A DNA stretch of 64,000 nucleotides from Gracilariopsis chorda (Eukaryota; Rhodophyta; Florideophyceae; Gracilariales; Gracilariaceae). The notes below the pieces were generated by a model. The model was given only the letters and a program-made list of their open reading frames with translations. It had not been told where the DNA came from and ran no database searches. Where the stretch lies: positions 124,001-188,000 of the forward strand of contig NBIV01000097.1 in assembly GCA_003194525.1 (NCBI GenBank). The letters run 5' to 3'. Below are positions 52,045-61,082 of the stretch, piece by piece (within the stretch, counting starts at the first letter, position 1; each line of letters starts with the position of its first letter). A program made the translations under genes and the position numbers.

Positions 52045-53571
52045 ATGGCCAGCGTATTCCGTACATCCTCCCCTCCAAACAAACCAAACTCACTACTCTC
52101 CAACAGATTGTTTCTTCCTCTCATTCTAACTACCGTCATAATCATCCTTATTTCGCCGCTTGCATTCCAACCGTTCTCAACCTTCGTACGTCGCGCCCCT
52201 TCACTGTCCACAATTCGCTACGACAAGCCGCTCTGTCACGTCATTGGAAACCCCGACACTGAAGATGTATGGCAAGAAAACTCGCAAACCGTTTGTCGTT
52301 TCGACCAGCTCTGTCTCTCCAGACCGAGTCGTCCGTTAGTATTGGATACTACTCCATCACACTGTCAGCTGTCCAATCCGCTTTACCATCCGCTTTCCGC
52401 CCAGCGTTTACCCACCAACTTTTCCAACTGCGAGCAGCTGGCACACAAGATGGTCGTATGCGCACTTGGTCCGGGCCTCATTCGGGAAAACCCGTCATGT
52501 CCAACCGTTCGCCCGATGGACGACTATTCGGAGCAGTCGACGTGGTTGCCGGGTGTTTCGATAGTGGTTCCAGAATACCCGTACCCGAAGAACATCTACC
52601 ATTTTGCCAACGTCGTGGCGCAAATCGCGCATGTGGCAGACCATCTTGCCACATTGCTTCCAGATCAAAACGTCTCCACCCTCAACTTGGTCATGCACGG
52701 CGCCGAGAACAAGCAGCAATGGCAGTCTTCACTGTTCGAGTTAACGCTTCGTCGAAGAATCAAGTCAAAGTATCCCAACACAAAGGTGCACTACATGTCG
52801 GAAAGTAAGGAGCACTTGTGCATGAAGAATGCCATCGTGATGGGGCGACGTGGTCATGTTAATGTATGGCCGTTTGCCAACTCCACGTTCGTTCCGACGG
52901 ACGGCTACAGCATTCCGGCGGACGCGGTACGGTTTAAACGCGCCGTGTTCGACGAGGTGGGTATAAAATGTGAACTGCCGTCTGGTGCATCTGGAAAGAG
53001 TTGTTTACCGCCCAAGAGAGTTGGTTATGCGCGGCGTTCCTCAGGTTCAATGCGGTCATTTCCTGACCAGGATGAGAAATGGTTTGTGTCCATGTTGGAG
53101 GAGGAGTGCACGCGTGCCGGATTTGAGCTGAAATCATTCATGACAAAAGCTGAACAACCGTTGGAAGATCAGGTGCGCACGTTTGCGGAGGTTGGGTTGG
53201 TGGTTGGAATCCACGGTGCAAACCTGGTGAACTCATTGTTCATGAGGCCGTTTTCGGGTTTGTTAGAAGTGTTTCCGACCGAGGCGGTGAACCGATGCTA
53301 CTACGCGGGCTCCAACTCTGGGCTACGGTACTTTGCTCACGAAAGCTCGACGCGGGCTAGTGCGGAGGAAAGTGGGTGTCCGGAGAACAATCGATGCAGG
53401 GAACAACTTCGACATCGAAAGGTTAAGCTTGGTGCGCAGGATGATCGCAACACGATTCAGGCATATGTTCGGGAGGGAATTGAACACATTGAAAAGTTGC
53501 ATGCACGGTTTGGTGAAGGAGTTGAGGTGAGACTTGATGAGGATAGTGGGTTTTATCGTATTGTTGGATAG
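52045..53571 (+). CDS. GT61-family (EOGT-like) glycosyltransferase, type II membrane protein
   Basis: 508 aa from ATG 52045. A short cytosolic N-terminus and one membrane span (residues about 21-42, PLILTTVIIILISPLAF) indicate a Golgi or ER type II protein. The luminal part has the DUF563/GT61 hallmark EDQVRTFAEVGLVVGIHGAN followed by LVNSLFM, with H390 in GIHGAN, and upstream PKNIYHFANVVAQ and RRGHVNVWPFANST segments. In animals this family adds GlcNAc to EGF domains and in plants it adds xylose or arabinose to glycans. The donor and acceptor here are unknown. Single exon. It stands divergent to CPSF2 and in the same island as two O-fucosyltransferase-like genes. Confidence 0.85.
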   Translation: MASVFRTSSPPNKPNSLLSNRLFLPLILTTVIIILISPLAFQPFSTFVRRAPSLSTIRYDKPLCHVIGNPDTEDVWQENSQTVCRFDQLCLSRPSRPLVLDTTPSHCQLSNPLYHPLSAQRLPTNFSNCEQLAHKMVVCALGPGLIRENPSCPTVRPMDDYSEQSTWLPGVSIVVPEYPYPKNIYHFANVVAQIAHVADHLATLLPDQNVSTLNLVMHGAENKQQWQSSLFELTLRRRIKSKYPNTKVHYMSESKEHLCMKNAIVMGRRGHVNVWPFANSTFVPTDGYSIPADAVRFKRAVFDEVGIKCELPSGASGKSCLPPKRVGYARRSSGSMRSFPDQDEKWFVSMLEEECTRAGFELKSFMTKAEQPLEDQVRTFAEVGLVVGIHGANLVNSLFMRPFSGLLEVFPTEAVNRCYYAGSNSGLRYFAHESSTRASAEESGCPENNRCREQLRHRKVKLGAQDDRNTIQAYVREGIEHIEKLHARFGEGVEVRLDEDSGFYRIVG

Positions 53572-54375
53572 TCTTTTTGTTTATTTTGTTTGAGGACATT
53601 GCTTTGCTGTGTGTGTGTGTTTGTATGACGTTGCCAACGGACAGCGTGGTCCGTATCGAGGGCAGTTTGTAGTGAGGGGTGCGTGCAAGTAAAATGGGAA
53701 TCTACTCGTAGTGAGCGCGGCAGGTACAACAACAGTTCGATGCAGCGGATGCATGAACGGAGTGGATTATAGAAACGGAAATAGCTGTACGGCTGTTCCC
53801 TTTTCGTGCCAGGGAAAGACTCGTGACGCGGGTACCCAAGGGTACCGCTGTAACCAGCGGAGCGTTTGTACGTTCGCAGATCTGCACGGGACAGGCGCAC
53901 AGAAGAGGGCAAGTTGTGCGCGTTGTATTGAATCACGATTCGCTGCGAAGCTACAACTGTAAGGCCGGCGCCCGCAGAGTATCGATCGTATCGGGGATAA
54001 GTTAAGTATATATATACCTGTAGTATGTACGTTGGTGTACAGAACGTGGACACTCTGCAAAGGTGCGGGAATGGCGCGGGAATGAGCGCGCACAACCGTC
54101 TGCTGCAGGCGCTGCTGAACGGTTGACCAGAGCGCGGCCACGTAACCATTGCATAGTACGCATACAGACTAACACTACAAGGGTGCACCCAGAGTGTTGT
54201 TTGGGCGCGTTTACATCTCTCTCAAAAGCTGCAAGCAGAGGCGATGACGCGCATGCTCTATGTACAACGCAACGAAATCTAAAGCGGTGTGGTCGTCCAA
54301 CGCGGCCGCGCTATATATGCAAAAGGGAGAACGCAATTGACGCCACATGCAAAAGTTAGCTCATCAATACTCATT
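53572..54375. other. Convergent intergenic region
   Basis: Shared 3' flank of the GT61 gene and the secreted-protein gene. It holds a short (GT)n run near 53610 and a TATATATA string near 54008. Open frames on both strands have no recognisable content. Confidence 0.5.
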
Positions 54376-55464
54376 TCAGTTGGACGGACACGAGTTCAAC
54401 GCCGCGTTCCACTTTCCGCCATGCGCGCACGAAAAGTCGGAACACGGGAACAGAATAACGCCGTGCAACACAACCTTAGTACTACGTCCTCCAACCTTCA
54501 CTTCATACCGCTTTCCAGCCTCCAGCGCATCCCGCGTAGAGAACACATGTCCGTCAAAGTCAACAGTGTACACGGTTTTGGAGCGCCCGTTCTTGTTGTG
54601 GTACGCCTTGTTCATTCCGGCAGCGCCGGGGCGTGTCTTGGAACCCTGCACAAGCGTGAACGGCACGTTTGCAATTTCTACCCACACGTCGTTGTGTTCG
54701 GTGCCGTGGTCGGTGGTCATGTCCACCGTGAGTGTGTAGCGCTTGGACTCAGTGGGTGTGAAGGCGTAGCGCAGAGTTGCCACTCCCGGCTTGTCGATTC
54801 CTGTGGATGGGTTGTTGCGCTTGTATGCCATGCCGTTGGACACGAGCTCCCAAGCGCCGGTTTTCTCCATGTACTTGGTTGCGTCGATGTAGATGCACGA
54901 GGAGGACGACGACGCGGTTGCGGTGTCGTACGCTGTGCTGCTTGTTGCAGCGGTTGTGGTGGGAGGAACGGTAGTGGTCGCTGCAGCGGTTGTGGGCGGA
55001 GGAACGGTGGTGGTACTTGCAGCGGTTGTGGTCGGCGGAACGGTTGTGGGCGCAACGTCTGATCGCGGGCCGCTCGGATCGGGGCATGCAAAGGTGATGG
55101 TGGAAGCAACCGAATCGCCGTTACTCAACACGCACGACACCTTGGTAACGCGCGCGCGAGTAATCCAAGGTCTAGCTCCAGCCTTAAAAGTATCGCCTTT
55201 CAGAGTGTACGGCATAACCCGTTCCGTACGTTCAAAGTCGCCGTCGATGTAAAACGAGGCCGACTTGACATGTTTGTCGGCGCCAGGTAGACACACCACG
55301 GTTAAAGGGGACGGGATATGTTTCGGACAGAGGGTTGATTCGGACTGCAACAGCGGACCGGGCTGCCAGTTTGACATACGACCTGGTACGGACGCCTGGT
55401 AGATGCGCAGCGTTTGGCAATTGGCCAGAGCGAGAAGCAGGGGTAGCACGACGAGGCGAAGCAT
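54376..55464 (-). CDS. Secreted two-domain protein with Thr/Pro linker
   Basis: 362 aa from ATG 55462-55464. A signal peptide (MLRLVVLPLLLALANCQ) is followed by an N-terminal domain of about 115 residues with Cys pairs, then a Thr/Pro/Ala linker of repeated TTVPP and TTTAA units (about residues 137-190) likely to be O-glycosylated. The C-terminal domain of about 170 residues has a beta-sandwich look (RYAFTPTESKRYTLTVDMTT, HNDVWVEIANVPF, YTVDFDGHVFSTRDALEAGK) and ends with closely spaced Cys (FPCSDFSCAHGG, NSCPSN). The layout resembles secreted enzymes or adhesins with a carbohydrate-binding module, and the C-terminal domain could be CBM6/35-like, but this is inference. No catalytic motif was recognised. 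Probably a cell-wall or extracellular protein. Single exon. Confidence 0.8.
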   Translation of the reverse strand: MLRLVVLPLLLALANCQTLRIYQASVPGRMSNWQPGPLLQSESTLCPKHIPSPLTVVCLPGADKHVKSASFYIDGDFERTERVMPYTLKGDTFKAGARPWITRARVTKVSCVLSNGDSVASTITFACPDPSGPRSDVAPTTVPPTTTAASTTTVPPPTTAAATTTVPPTTTAATSSTAYDTATASSSSSCIYIDATKYMEKTGAWELVSNGMAYKRNNPSTGIDKPGVATLRYAFTPTESKRYTLTVDMTTDHGTEHNDVWVEIANVPFTLVQGSKTRPGAAGMNKAYHNKNGRSKTVYTVDFDGHVFSTRDALEAGKRYEVKVGGRSTKVVLHGVILFPCSDFSCAHGGKWNAALNSCPSN

Positions 55465-55545
55465 GATATGTATCGGGAGTGGATGAAGGAGGGGGTCGAC
55501 GACGTTGAGAGTGGCGGGGGTGGGAGGGGGCGGGTGGGGTGCGAA

Positions 55546-55567
55546 CAGCCCGTTTTATAGCGGGCTG
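55546..55567 (-). promoter_or_regulatory. TATA box set in the loop of an inverted repeat
   Basis: CAGCCCG (55546-55552) and CGGGCTG (55561-55567) are exact inverted repeats around TTTTATAG, which on the coding strand is CTATAAAA. It lies about 85-90 bp before the ATG of the secreted-protein gene, so it is the likely core promoter. Confidence 0.6.
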
Positions 55568-55723
55568 AGGACGGAGTCATTTTGAGGGGCGGCGTGCACG
55601 TAGCGGACGGGGGGAGGCGAAGGCGGACGCATGTGTACGGCGGCGCGCCGTTAACGGCGCGCGCCCAAATCGTGGCAGTCGCACACACAACCGTTCACGC
55701 TGCGCGCTGAATTGTGCGCTGCT

Positions 55724-55842
55724 GCGCGCGCGCGCGCGCGCAACGTCTTCGGCGCGGCGCTCTTCCGCGTGGACAGGTGGCCATGGCTACAGGTGGCCAC
55801 GGCTACAGGTGGCCACGTGCCAAAGTACAGGTGGACACGTGG
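55724..55842. repeat. (CG)n run and four 16-bp tandem units
   Basis: An alternating CG run at 55724-55741 is followed by three contiguous 16-bp units starting ACAGGTGGCCA (55773-55788, 55789-55804, 55805-55820) and a fourth, ACAGGTGGACACGTGG, after a 6-bp spacer (55827-55842). The alternating CG run could adopt Z-DNA. The region is a strongly GC-rich spacer. Confidence 0.8.
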
Positions 55843-56460
55843 ACGGACGCTGCTCGCGCTCGCGGCGCGCTCGCGGCGCCCCTCTGGCGTGGCACTGCCA
55901 AATTCGGACGGCGGTTGAATTTGGTGCGCAAAGTTTACAACGATGCAACAAAGTAAAGTTAGATACAGTATGGAATAAACTACATGCATACTGTACAGTA
56001 GTATGTAACTTTAGCACGTCATCGTCGCGAGCGAGACGTGCTTGGCAGCCGCCACCACAAGTCCACCGCGCGCGCCAATTATGTGTTCGTCCTGCGAGGC
56101 TTGAGGAAAGCGTCATTTCGAGGCGTGCCGTTGGCGTCGAATCTGCGCCATGTGCTCTTTCACACAACCTCCCCTTCCGAACGCGCGTTACCAACGTGGC
56201 CGCAAATCCGTTTCTCCGCGCCCAAACCTGTCTTGCTGCGCTTCTCGCGCTTCGGCCGCGCTTACAAATCGTAACTGACCGCTTGCAGATTCAGCCCCGT
56301 CTCCCGTCATGCGCTTACCTGCGTTCTGTCGCACTTGTTCTGCAGCGCGTGTGCTCTTTGAGCAAACCATTCGCACGCACTCCGACGCGCTTGCTTCGTT
56401 GCGCCCTCTCTTCCGCTTCGCATCAACATGTACCTGTGCATAACAACTCGCTTGCATCGT
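55843..56460. other. Intergenic, no gene supported
   Basis: GC-rich spacer upstream of the 9-bp minisatellite. Long frames such as 55809-56624 (+) run through repeats and have no domain. Confidence 0.45.
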
Positions 56461-56522
56461 TCCACACTCCACACACTCCACACACTCCACACACTCCACA
56501 CACTCCACACACTCCACACAAC
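56461..56522. repeat. 9-bp minisatellite TCCACACAC
   Basis: Between six and seven head-to-tail copies of TCCACACAC, uniform in sequence. Because the unit is a multiple of three, it creates artificial repeat peptides in several frames (TLH on plus, VEC on minus). Likely variable between individuals. Confidence 0.95.
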
Positions 56523-57061
56523 AAGCTATCACCGTTGGCAGCTCACCATGGACAACAACCACATGCGCTTCAAGCCATCCCACTCATCAATCCGCCCGTC
56601 AGCCCCCTTGGTCGTCCTGCTTGACGCTGTGTGCCTGATCAGCTTTGCGTTTCAAACCATTTGCACCATCTCCTTGTCCAATCACAGAAACCATAGTAAA
56701 GCCACCACTCCTTCATGCGAATACCATAGCTTGTCCACCCAAGTCGCCAATTCCATGCATTGGCTAACTCACCACAATGAACTGTGCCTCGGCCCTTCGG
56801 GCTCAGAGCTGACCCCCCGCTAACCAACGCATCGTCCACTGCATACTACCCTTGTAGCTCTATCCAACGCCCCGGAGGGGCGAGGTCCGGCAATCAGCGA
56901 TGCGCGTTTACTGTAATGTGCGCACTGACAGTGATCACAGAAACAAAACTTGACACCTCTTTACGCTCCCCGTTCGCCACCGCGGAGACCGCCGCCGGAG
57001 GCCACAACGTCCGAACAGAACGTCTGCGTTTGTAAATGTGACAGCTCCCAACAGCCAAGTC
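56523..57061. other. Intergenic, no gene supported
   Basis: Spacer between the minisatellite and the unknown gene at 57062. No TATA-like box was identified. Confidence 0.45.
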
Positions 57062-57703
57062 ATGCGACCGCTCTTCATCCCCGCGCTCTCCGTTCGATTC
57101 ATAAGCCGTCGTAGACAACGCTCTCTTCAGCATTCTTCCCGCATGTCCCTCGACATTCCCACCATTCGAGCTGCCCGCTTCCCGGCCACAGCCGACCACG
57201 CAGCCACGCTGCTCGGCACCACCAAGCCCACTCCCTCCTTGGACGACGCGCTTTTGCGGGAGCTATTCTCGTCGTCTGATGGCGCCCGGGGCGCTTTGGT
57301 GGCCGTATTGTCCTACCCGTCAATTCCCCATTGCGATGACCCGCTGGATCAGAAGCTCGCTTCAGTTGTTTCTGAGATCGCAAGTCGAGATGATGAGGCG
57401 GGAGCCACTTTGCGGACGCTGCTGGTTACGAACGTGGTCATGCCCAATGCCATGACCGTAACCTATAGGCAACTCGGCAAGACGCAACTCATGGAGGCAA
57501 GTGCGATGACGGCCAGGAGAGCCGCCAACTTGCTGCGTATCGTTTCAGCGGATCAGAAAGTGAAGGATATAGCTAGGGAGTTTGTCAGAGGACTTAGAGA
57601 CGACTTGGGCACGTTTGGTGCTTTCGCCACCAAGTGGCAATACGGGAAAGGTGAACGGGAGCAAGCCATCAAGGGAATAGGCGAAGCTGTGGACGGTATC
57701 TGA
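57062..57703 (+). CDS. Unknown protein, possibly organelle-targeted
   Basis: 213 aa from ATG 57062, with a second ATG at 57143 giving 186 aa. The 27 residues between them are rich in Arg and Ser and free of acidic residues (MRPLFIPALSVRFISRRRQR), typical of a mitochondrial or plastid presequence, which favours the first start. The mature part is soluble and mostly helical (DDALLRELFSSSDGARGALV, QLGKTQLMEASAMTARRAAN), with a basic C-terminal helix. No family is recognised and no catalytic motif is visible. Single exon. It is convergent with the O-fucosyltransferase-like gene that follows, only about 50 bp away. Confidence 0.7.
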   Translation: MRPLFIPALSVRFISRRRQRSLQHSSRMSLDIPTIRAARFPATADHAATLLGTTKPTPSLDDALLRELFSSSDGARGALVAVLSYPSIPHCDDPLDQKLASVVSEIASRDDEAGATLRTLLVTNVVMPNAMTVTYRQLGKTQLMEASAMTARRAANLLRIVSADQKVKDIAREFVRGLRDDLGTFGAFATKWQYGKGEREQAIKGIGEAVDGI

Positions 57704-57755
57704 CACCGTATCTCGGTCACCAGTCAAGCGAGAACAATCGTCATCTGCTTTAGCT

Positions 57756-59081
57756 TTACTCTGATTGCAACAAGTTCTCTTCCTTTTCGAACCATTCTGG
57801 CGCGTTCAGCCTCTCCTTGTCCTCGTAGTATCCCAGGTCCTGGCATTGATCCACGAGAACACAGCTCCAATCACTGACCTTTCCCATCGTGCGACGCTTG
57901 AAGTACACAGTGCCAGACCAAGTGCTGGCGAAATCACCCACAAATACATGCGCATTGATGGCGAGTTCGCGTTCGACAAAATTTTCCATCGCTTCGTCAA
58001 GTCCCCCGACTCGAGGAAGCACTCTGATGTGTGCCTGGAATTCGTTTTCAAGCGATGCCATGGTCTGAGGAGGGACATATGGACTGGCCGCAATGTAGAG
58101 AGACGTGCTGTTTGCGGATCGCATTTTGCGGACAACTGCACCAACCAGCGCTGAGGGTGTAACATAAACGACTGTATCATTGGACCCGATGTTCAGTTTC
58201 CTTCGGATACAAACGCCACCATGTTCGGTGTCGCATTCGTGTTCATCGTATCGTAAATGAAGCAATGTCATACGAGACGCCCACGAGTTGCGCATCATCT
58301 CTTTCACGATGGGCGCAGCTTCCACGTAGTGAAGCACACTGTATACATACTGGTGGGCACGATGTCCGGAGAAAGAGAATGAATGGCCATCAACAATGAC
58401 ACATGCATCTCGCAGCTGTCTGAGTTCATGGACAAGTGCTGGATCACCAGCGGTAGAAAACTTCATATGATGCCGGTGTACAGAGATTCTGGACATGGCT
58501 CGGTCTGCACACTGACCGACAGTTTCGGAAGGCTGTTTATCGCCGGCCATCTGACAGACGATCTGAAGCAGCCTGCTTGATGGAAGCAGTTTTCCAGCGC
58601 CTCTGCGCACAAGATATACATGAGTTATGCCCCGGCGACAAGACGATGGAAGTTGTTCTGACAGAGGAGCAAAGCGAGCCATGACGCCAAGATCCCAGAA
58701 GTTCTGCGCCGGATGTTCTTCAGAGCGATGCGGAAAGCGGGGTAGTCGACGCGCTGGTATTGTTGGAGGGACGAGAACGAGACCGGTTTGACGGGCCAGT
58801 ATGAGGGCTTGTAACAAGAAGTAAATCTGATTTCCGATGCCGCCATGAGTAACAGTTAGAAGTGCAGGCTGGTGGGAGTGCGGAATGGAGAGCGGGAGAT
58901 GATGGGCAATGAGCAAACATAGCGCGAAAACTGCGAGCACGTGGAGGGGTTTAAGCAGACGACGCTTGCTTACGGGAGGTCTGCTTGGAACGATGGAAAC
59001 CACTCTGCGTTGCGGCATGGGGAGACGTGTGAAGTAGGGATATGAAGATGGGCTGGAGTCATGTTTGCGGACAGAAGGCAT
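57756..59081 (-). CDS. O-fucosyltransferase-like type II membrane protein (copy 1)
   Basis: 441 aa from ATG 59079-59081, the first ATG after the TATA box at 59334. The upstream extension of the frame starts with TTG only. A membrane span at about residues 42-62 (LLKPLHVLAVFALCLLIAHHL) anchors it in the Golgi or ER. The luminal domain has GGIGNQIYFLLQALILAR (residues 80-97), the HLRYDEHECD motif with H275 and R277, and a C-terminal FVERELAINAHVFVGDFAST followed by WSG. These match the N-terminal G(x)GN, the HxR-type and the C-terminal S(T)xxS elements of the GDP-fucose protein O-fucosyltransferase superfamily (PF10250-like). Donor GDP-fucose is inferred. It pairs with the neighbouring copy at 59757-61082. 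Confidence 0.78.
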   Translation of the reverse strand: MPSVRKHDSSPSSYPYFTRLPMPQRRVVSIVPSRPPVSKRRLLKPLHVLAVFALCLLIAHHLPLSIPHSHQPALLTVTHGGIGNQIYFLLQALILARQTGLVLVPPTIPARRLPRFPHRSEEHPAQNFWDLGVMARFAPLSEQLPSSCRRGITHVYLVRRGAGKLLPSSRLLQIVCQMAGDKQPSETVGQCADRAMSRISVHRHHMKFSTAGDPALVHELRQLRDACVIVDGHSFSFSGHRAHQYVYSVLHYVEAAPIVKEMMRNSWASRMTLLHLRYDEHECDTEHGGVCIRRKLNIGSNDTVVYVTPSALVGAVVRKMRSANSTSLYIAASPYVPPQTMASLENEFQAHIRVLPRVGGLDEAMENFVERELAINAHVFVGDFASTWSGTVYFKRRTMGKVSDWSCVLVDQCQDLGYYEDKERLNAPEWFEKEENLLQSE

Positions 59082-59756
59082 CAGAGTGAAGTCTGGCAAC
59101 TTTCTTGAATGCTAGTGGCTGATGAACTGCAAGTGTGCGAGAGTTACGATGTGAAATGCAATGGGGGTGGGACTCGCCCTAAAAGGGTTTGTTATGATGT
59201 CTATGATGTGTCAGCAGCCAACGGAGGAGAAGAGCAAATCCCGTGAGAGCACGACGTGAAACGATGTATACAAGGGCACGTGTGTCACGGGTACAAAGGT
59301 AGTCTACACAAGAAGTCGTGGAAAGGTCAGGCGTTTTTATAGGGTTGCAAGAAACAAGTACGCTTTGGAAAACTATGAGGGGGCGCGAAGGATCGTGTGT
59401 ACATATGGCGACGAACGATGCGTGTACTGCAGCCGCGACGCACGACAGGGGCCCGTTGTTAAGAAGGTTTGATCTGAACCAACCCAACAGTGTTTCCGAC
59501 GGTTGCCGTGCAGACATTTGTCGCAGGGTGGCTACCGGAGTTTCGCCGATCGTAAGTCAAGGATGCTCCACTTTCATCCACTTTCATCAATTTGGCAGCT
59601 CTTCCGCAATGACCTCAAACGTACCTGCACGAAGATGGAACATCTCACCTTTGTACAAAAAGTCCCAAGCTCTTGTTCTGGTGTTGAGCAGGAGTACTTC
59701 CCATTCCGAAATGTTTCTATACCCAGAGCCACGCGTGATGATGGACGAGAGTCACA
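59082..59756. other. Spacer between the paralogues
   Basis: It contains the promoter of copy 1 (TATA box at 59334-59342) and the 3' flank of copy 2. Reading from the TATA box to 59081 on the minus strand I find no earlier ATG. Short frames have no recognisable domain. Confidence 0.5.
59334..59342 (-). promoter_or_regulatory. TATA box of the O-fucosyltransferase-like gene copy 1
   Basis: The coding strand reads CTATAAAAA, about 250 bp before the ATG at 59081 with no intervening ATG. This implies a leader of a little over 200 nt. Confidence 0.55.
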
Positions 59757-61082
59757 TCATTCCGAGTGACTTATGTTGTACATCTTCTCGAACCAGTGCG
59801 GATTGTTGAGCTTCCCGTTAAGGGTATGAAATGCCAAGTCGGTGCACAGACCGACGACCTTACAGCTCCACGCACTCTTCTTTCCCATGGTGCGCCTCTT
59901 GTAATACACGTTTCCCGACCAAGTACTACCAAAGTCGCCGATAAAAACCTGCGCATTAATCGCAAGTTCCCGTTCCACAAAGTTCACAATCGCTTCATCT
60001 GATGCCTGAAACCGCTCGACAACTTCGATATCCTTGGCGAGCCGTTGTAGTAGAGGCTTCAAGATGCGTGTTGGTACGTAGGGGCTGGCTGCAACGTAGA
60101 TTGAGGTGCTCTTCTCAGCATGCATTTTGCGAAGAATAGCGTTCACTAAACCTCCCACCGGAACATACACCATTGTATCATTCTTTCGGGGCTCCAGTTT
60201 CCGACGGATGCAAACGTTCGTGCGATTCGTATCGCAGTTGTGTTCATCGTAGCGAAGATGAAAAACAGTCATACCCGGTTTCCATAATTTGCGCATGAGC
60301 TCCTGTACATATTCTGATGCTTCCACATAGTGAAGCAAACTGTACAAGTAATTGTTTGCGATTTCGCCGGAAAATGTGTACGAGGGGCCGTCTATGACCA
60401 CACATCCTTCTCGTATCTGCCTCAACTCCTCTAACAGAGAATCATCGCCCGCTAGAGAATGGTCAAGATAGATCTGCTTTATGAGTACTTTCCGTAGCGC
60501 TGTTTCCCCGCACTCTCGAACGCTTATTGGCTGTGTTTGGTTAGGGTCTAGATCGCATGCCAGATGAAGAAGTCCACTAGAAATCTGTGCTTCCACAAGC
60601 TTTTTCCCTCTTTGTAAGAGGAACGCGTTTGTTATGCCGTGGGCACATGATGGTGGCTGCTGTGAGGTCGTGGTGAAGCGGGACATCAATTTCAAGTCCC
60701 AGAACTTGTCGGCAGGGTGGTCTTTAGAACTGTGTGGAATACCCTGTATATGGCGAGGGGGGATTGATGGGGGTACGAAGATGAATCCTGCTTGGCGAGC
60801 GAGCATCATAGCTTCCAGTAAGACGTATATCTGGTTTCCAAGGCCCCCATGAGTGACAGTCAGAAGAGCTGGGCGGGATGAAACTTGAGACAGCTCTAGA
60901 AGTCGGGGAATTCTTAAATGCAGAAATGAGACAGCGATAAGTGTGAACAAAGAAAACAAAGACAAGAGCGAGGAAACGCCATGCTTGTCCTTGGACGCGG
61001 TTGATTTCCGAGCGGTCGCGGTGTTGGGCTGAATGTTCGATGCCTGTGGCGAAATGGATTTACATGAGGTGGAGGAAGGCAT
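59757..61082 (-). CDS. O-fucosyltransferase-like type II membrane protein (copy 2)
   Basis: 441 aa from ATG 61080-61082; the longer open frame begins with TTG and has no ATG before this one. A TTAAAATG box near 61250-61260 may be its TATA element. A membrane span lies at about residues 37-54 (SSLLSLFSLFTLIAVSFL). Conserved blocks match copy 1 closely: THGGLGNQIYVLLEAMMLAR (78-97), FHLRYDEHNCDT, CIRRKLEP, YVAASPYVP, NFVERELAINAQVFIGDFGS and YYKRRTMGK. The cytosolic tail and stem are unrelated to those of copy 1, while the catalytic domains align end to end and the total length is equal. The two arose by tandem duplication and have since diverged. Likely a Golgi sugar transferase using GDP-fucose; the acceptor is unknown. 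Confidence 0.78.
   Translation of the reverse strand: MPSSTSCKSISPQASNIQPNTATARKSTASKDKHGVSSLLSLFSLFTLIAVSFLHLRIPRLLELSQVSSRPALLTVTHGGLGNQIYVLLEAMMLARQAGFIFVPPSIPPRHIQGIPHSSKDHPADKFWDLKLMSRFTTTSQQPPSCAHGITNAFLLQRGKKLVEAQISSGLLHLACDLDPNQTQPISVRECGETALRKVLIKQIYLDHSLAGDDSLLEELRQIREGCVVIDGPSYTFSGEIANNYLYSLLHYVEASEYVQELMRKLWKPGMTVFHLRYDEHNCDTNRTNVCIRRKLEPRKNDTMVYVPVGGLVNAILRKMHAEKSTSIYVAASPYVPTRILKPLLQRLAKDIEVVERFQASDEAIVNFVERELAINAQVFIGDFGSTWSGNVYYKRRTMGKKSAWSCKVVGLCTDLAFHTLNGKLNNPHWFEKMYNISHSE

Noticed and set aside
56461..56522. CRISPR-like direct repeats
   Set aside because: The units are 9 bp, head to tail and without spacers, so this is a minisatellite in a eukaryotic genome.
55809..56624. 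271-codon plus-strand frame
   Set aside because: It runs through the GC-rich spacer and the 9-bp minisatellite, has repeat-derived peptide and shows no domain.
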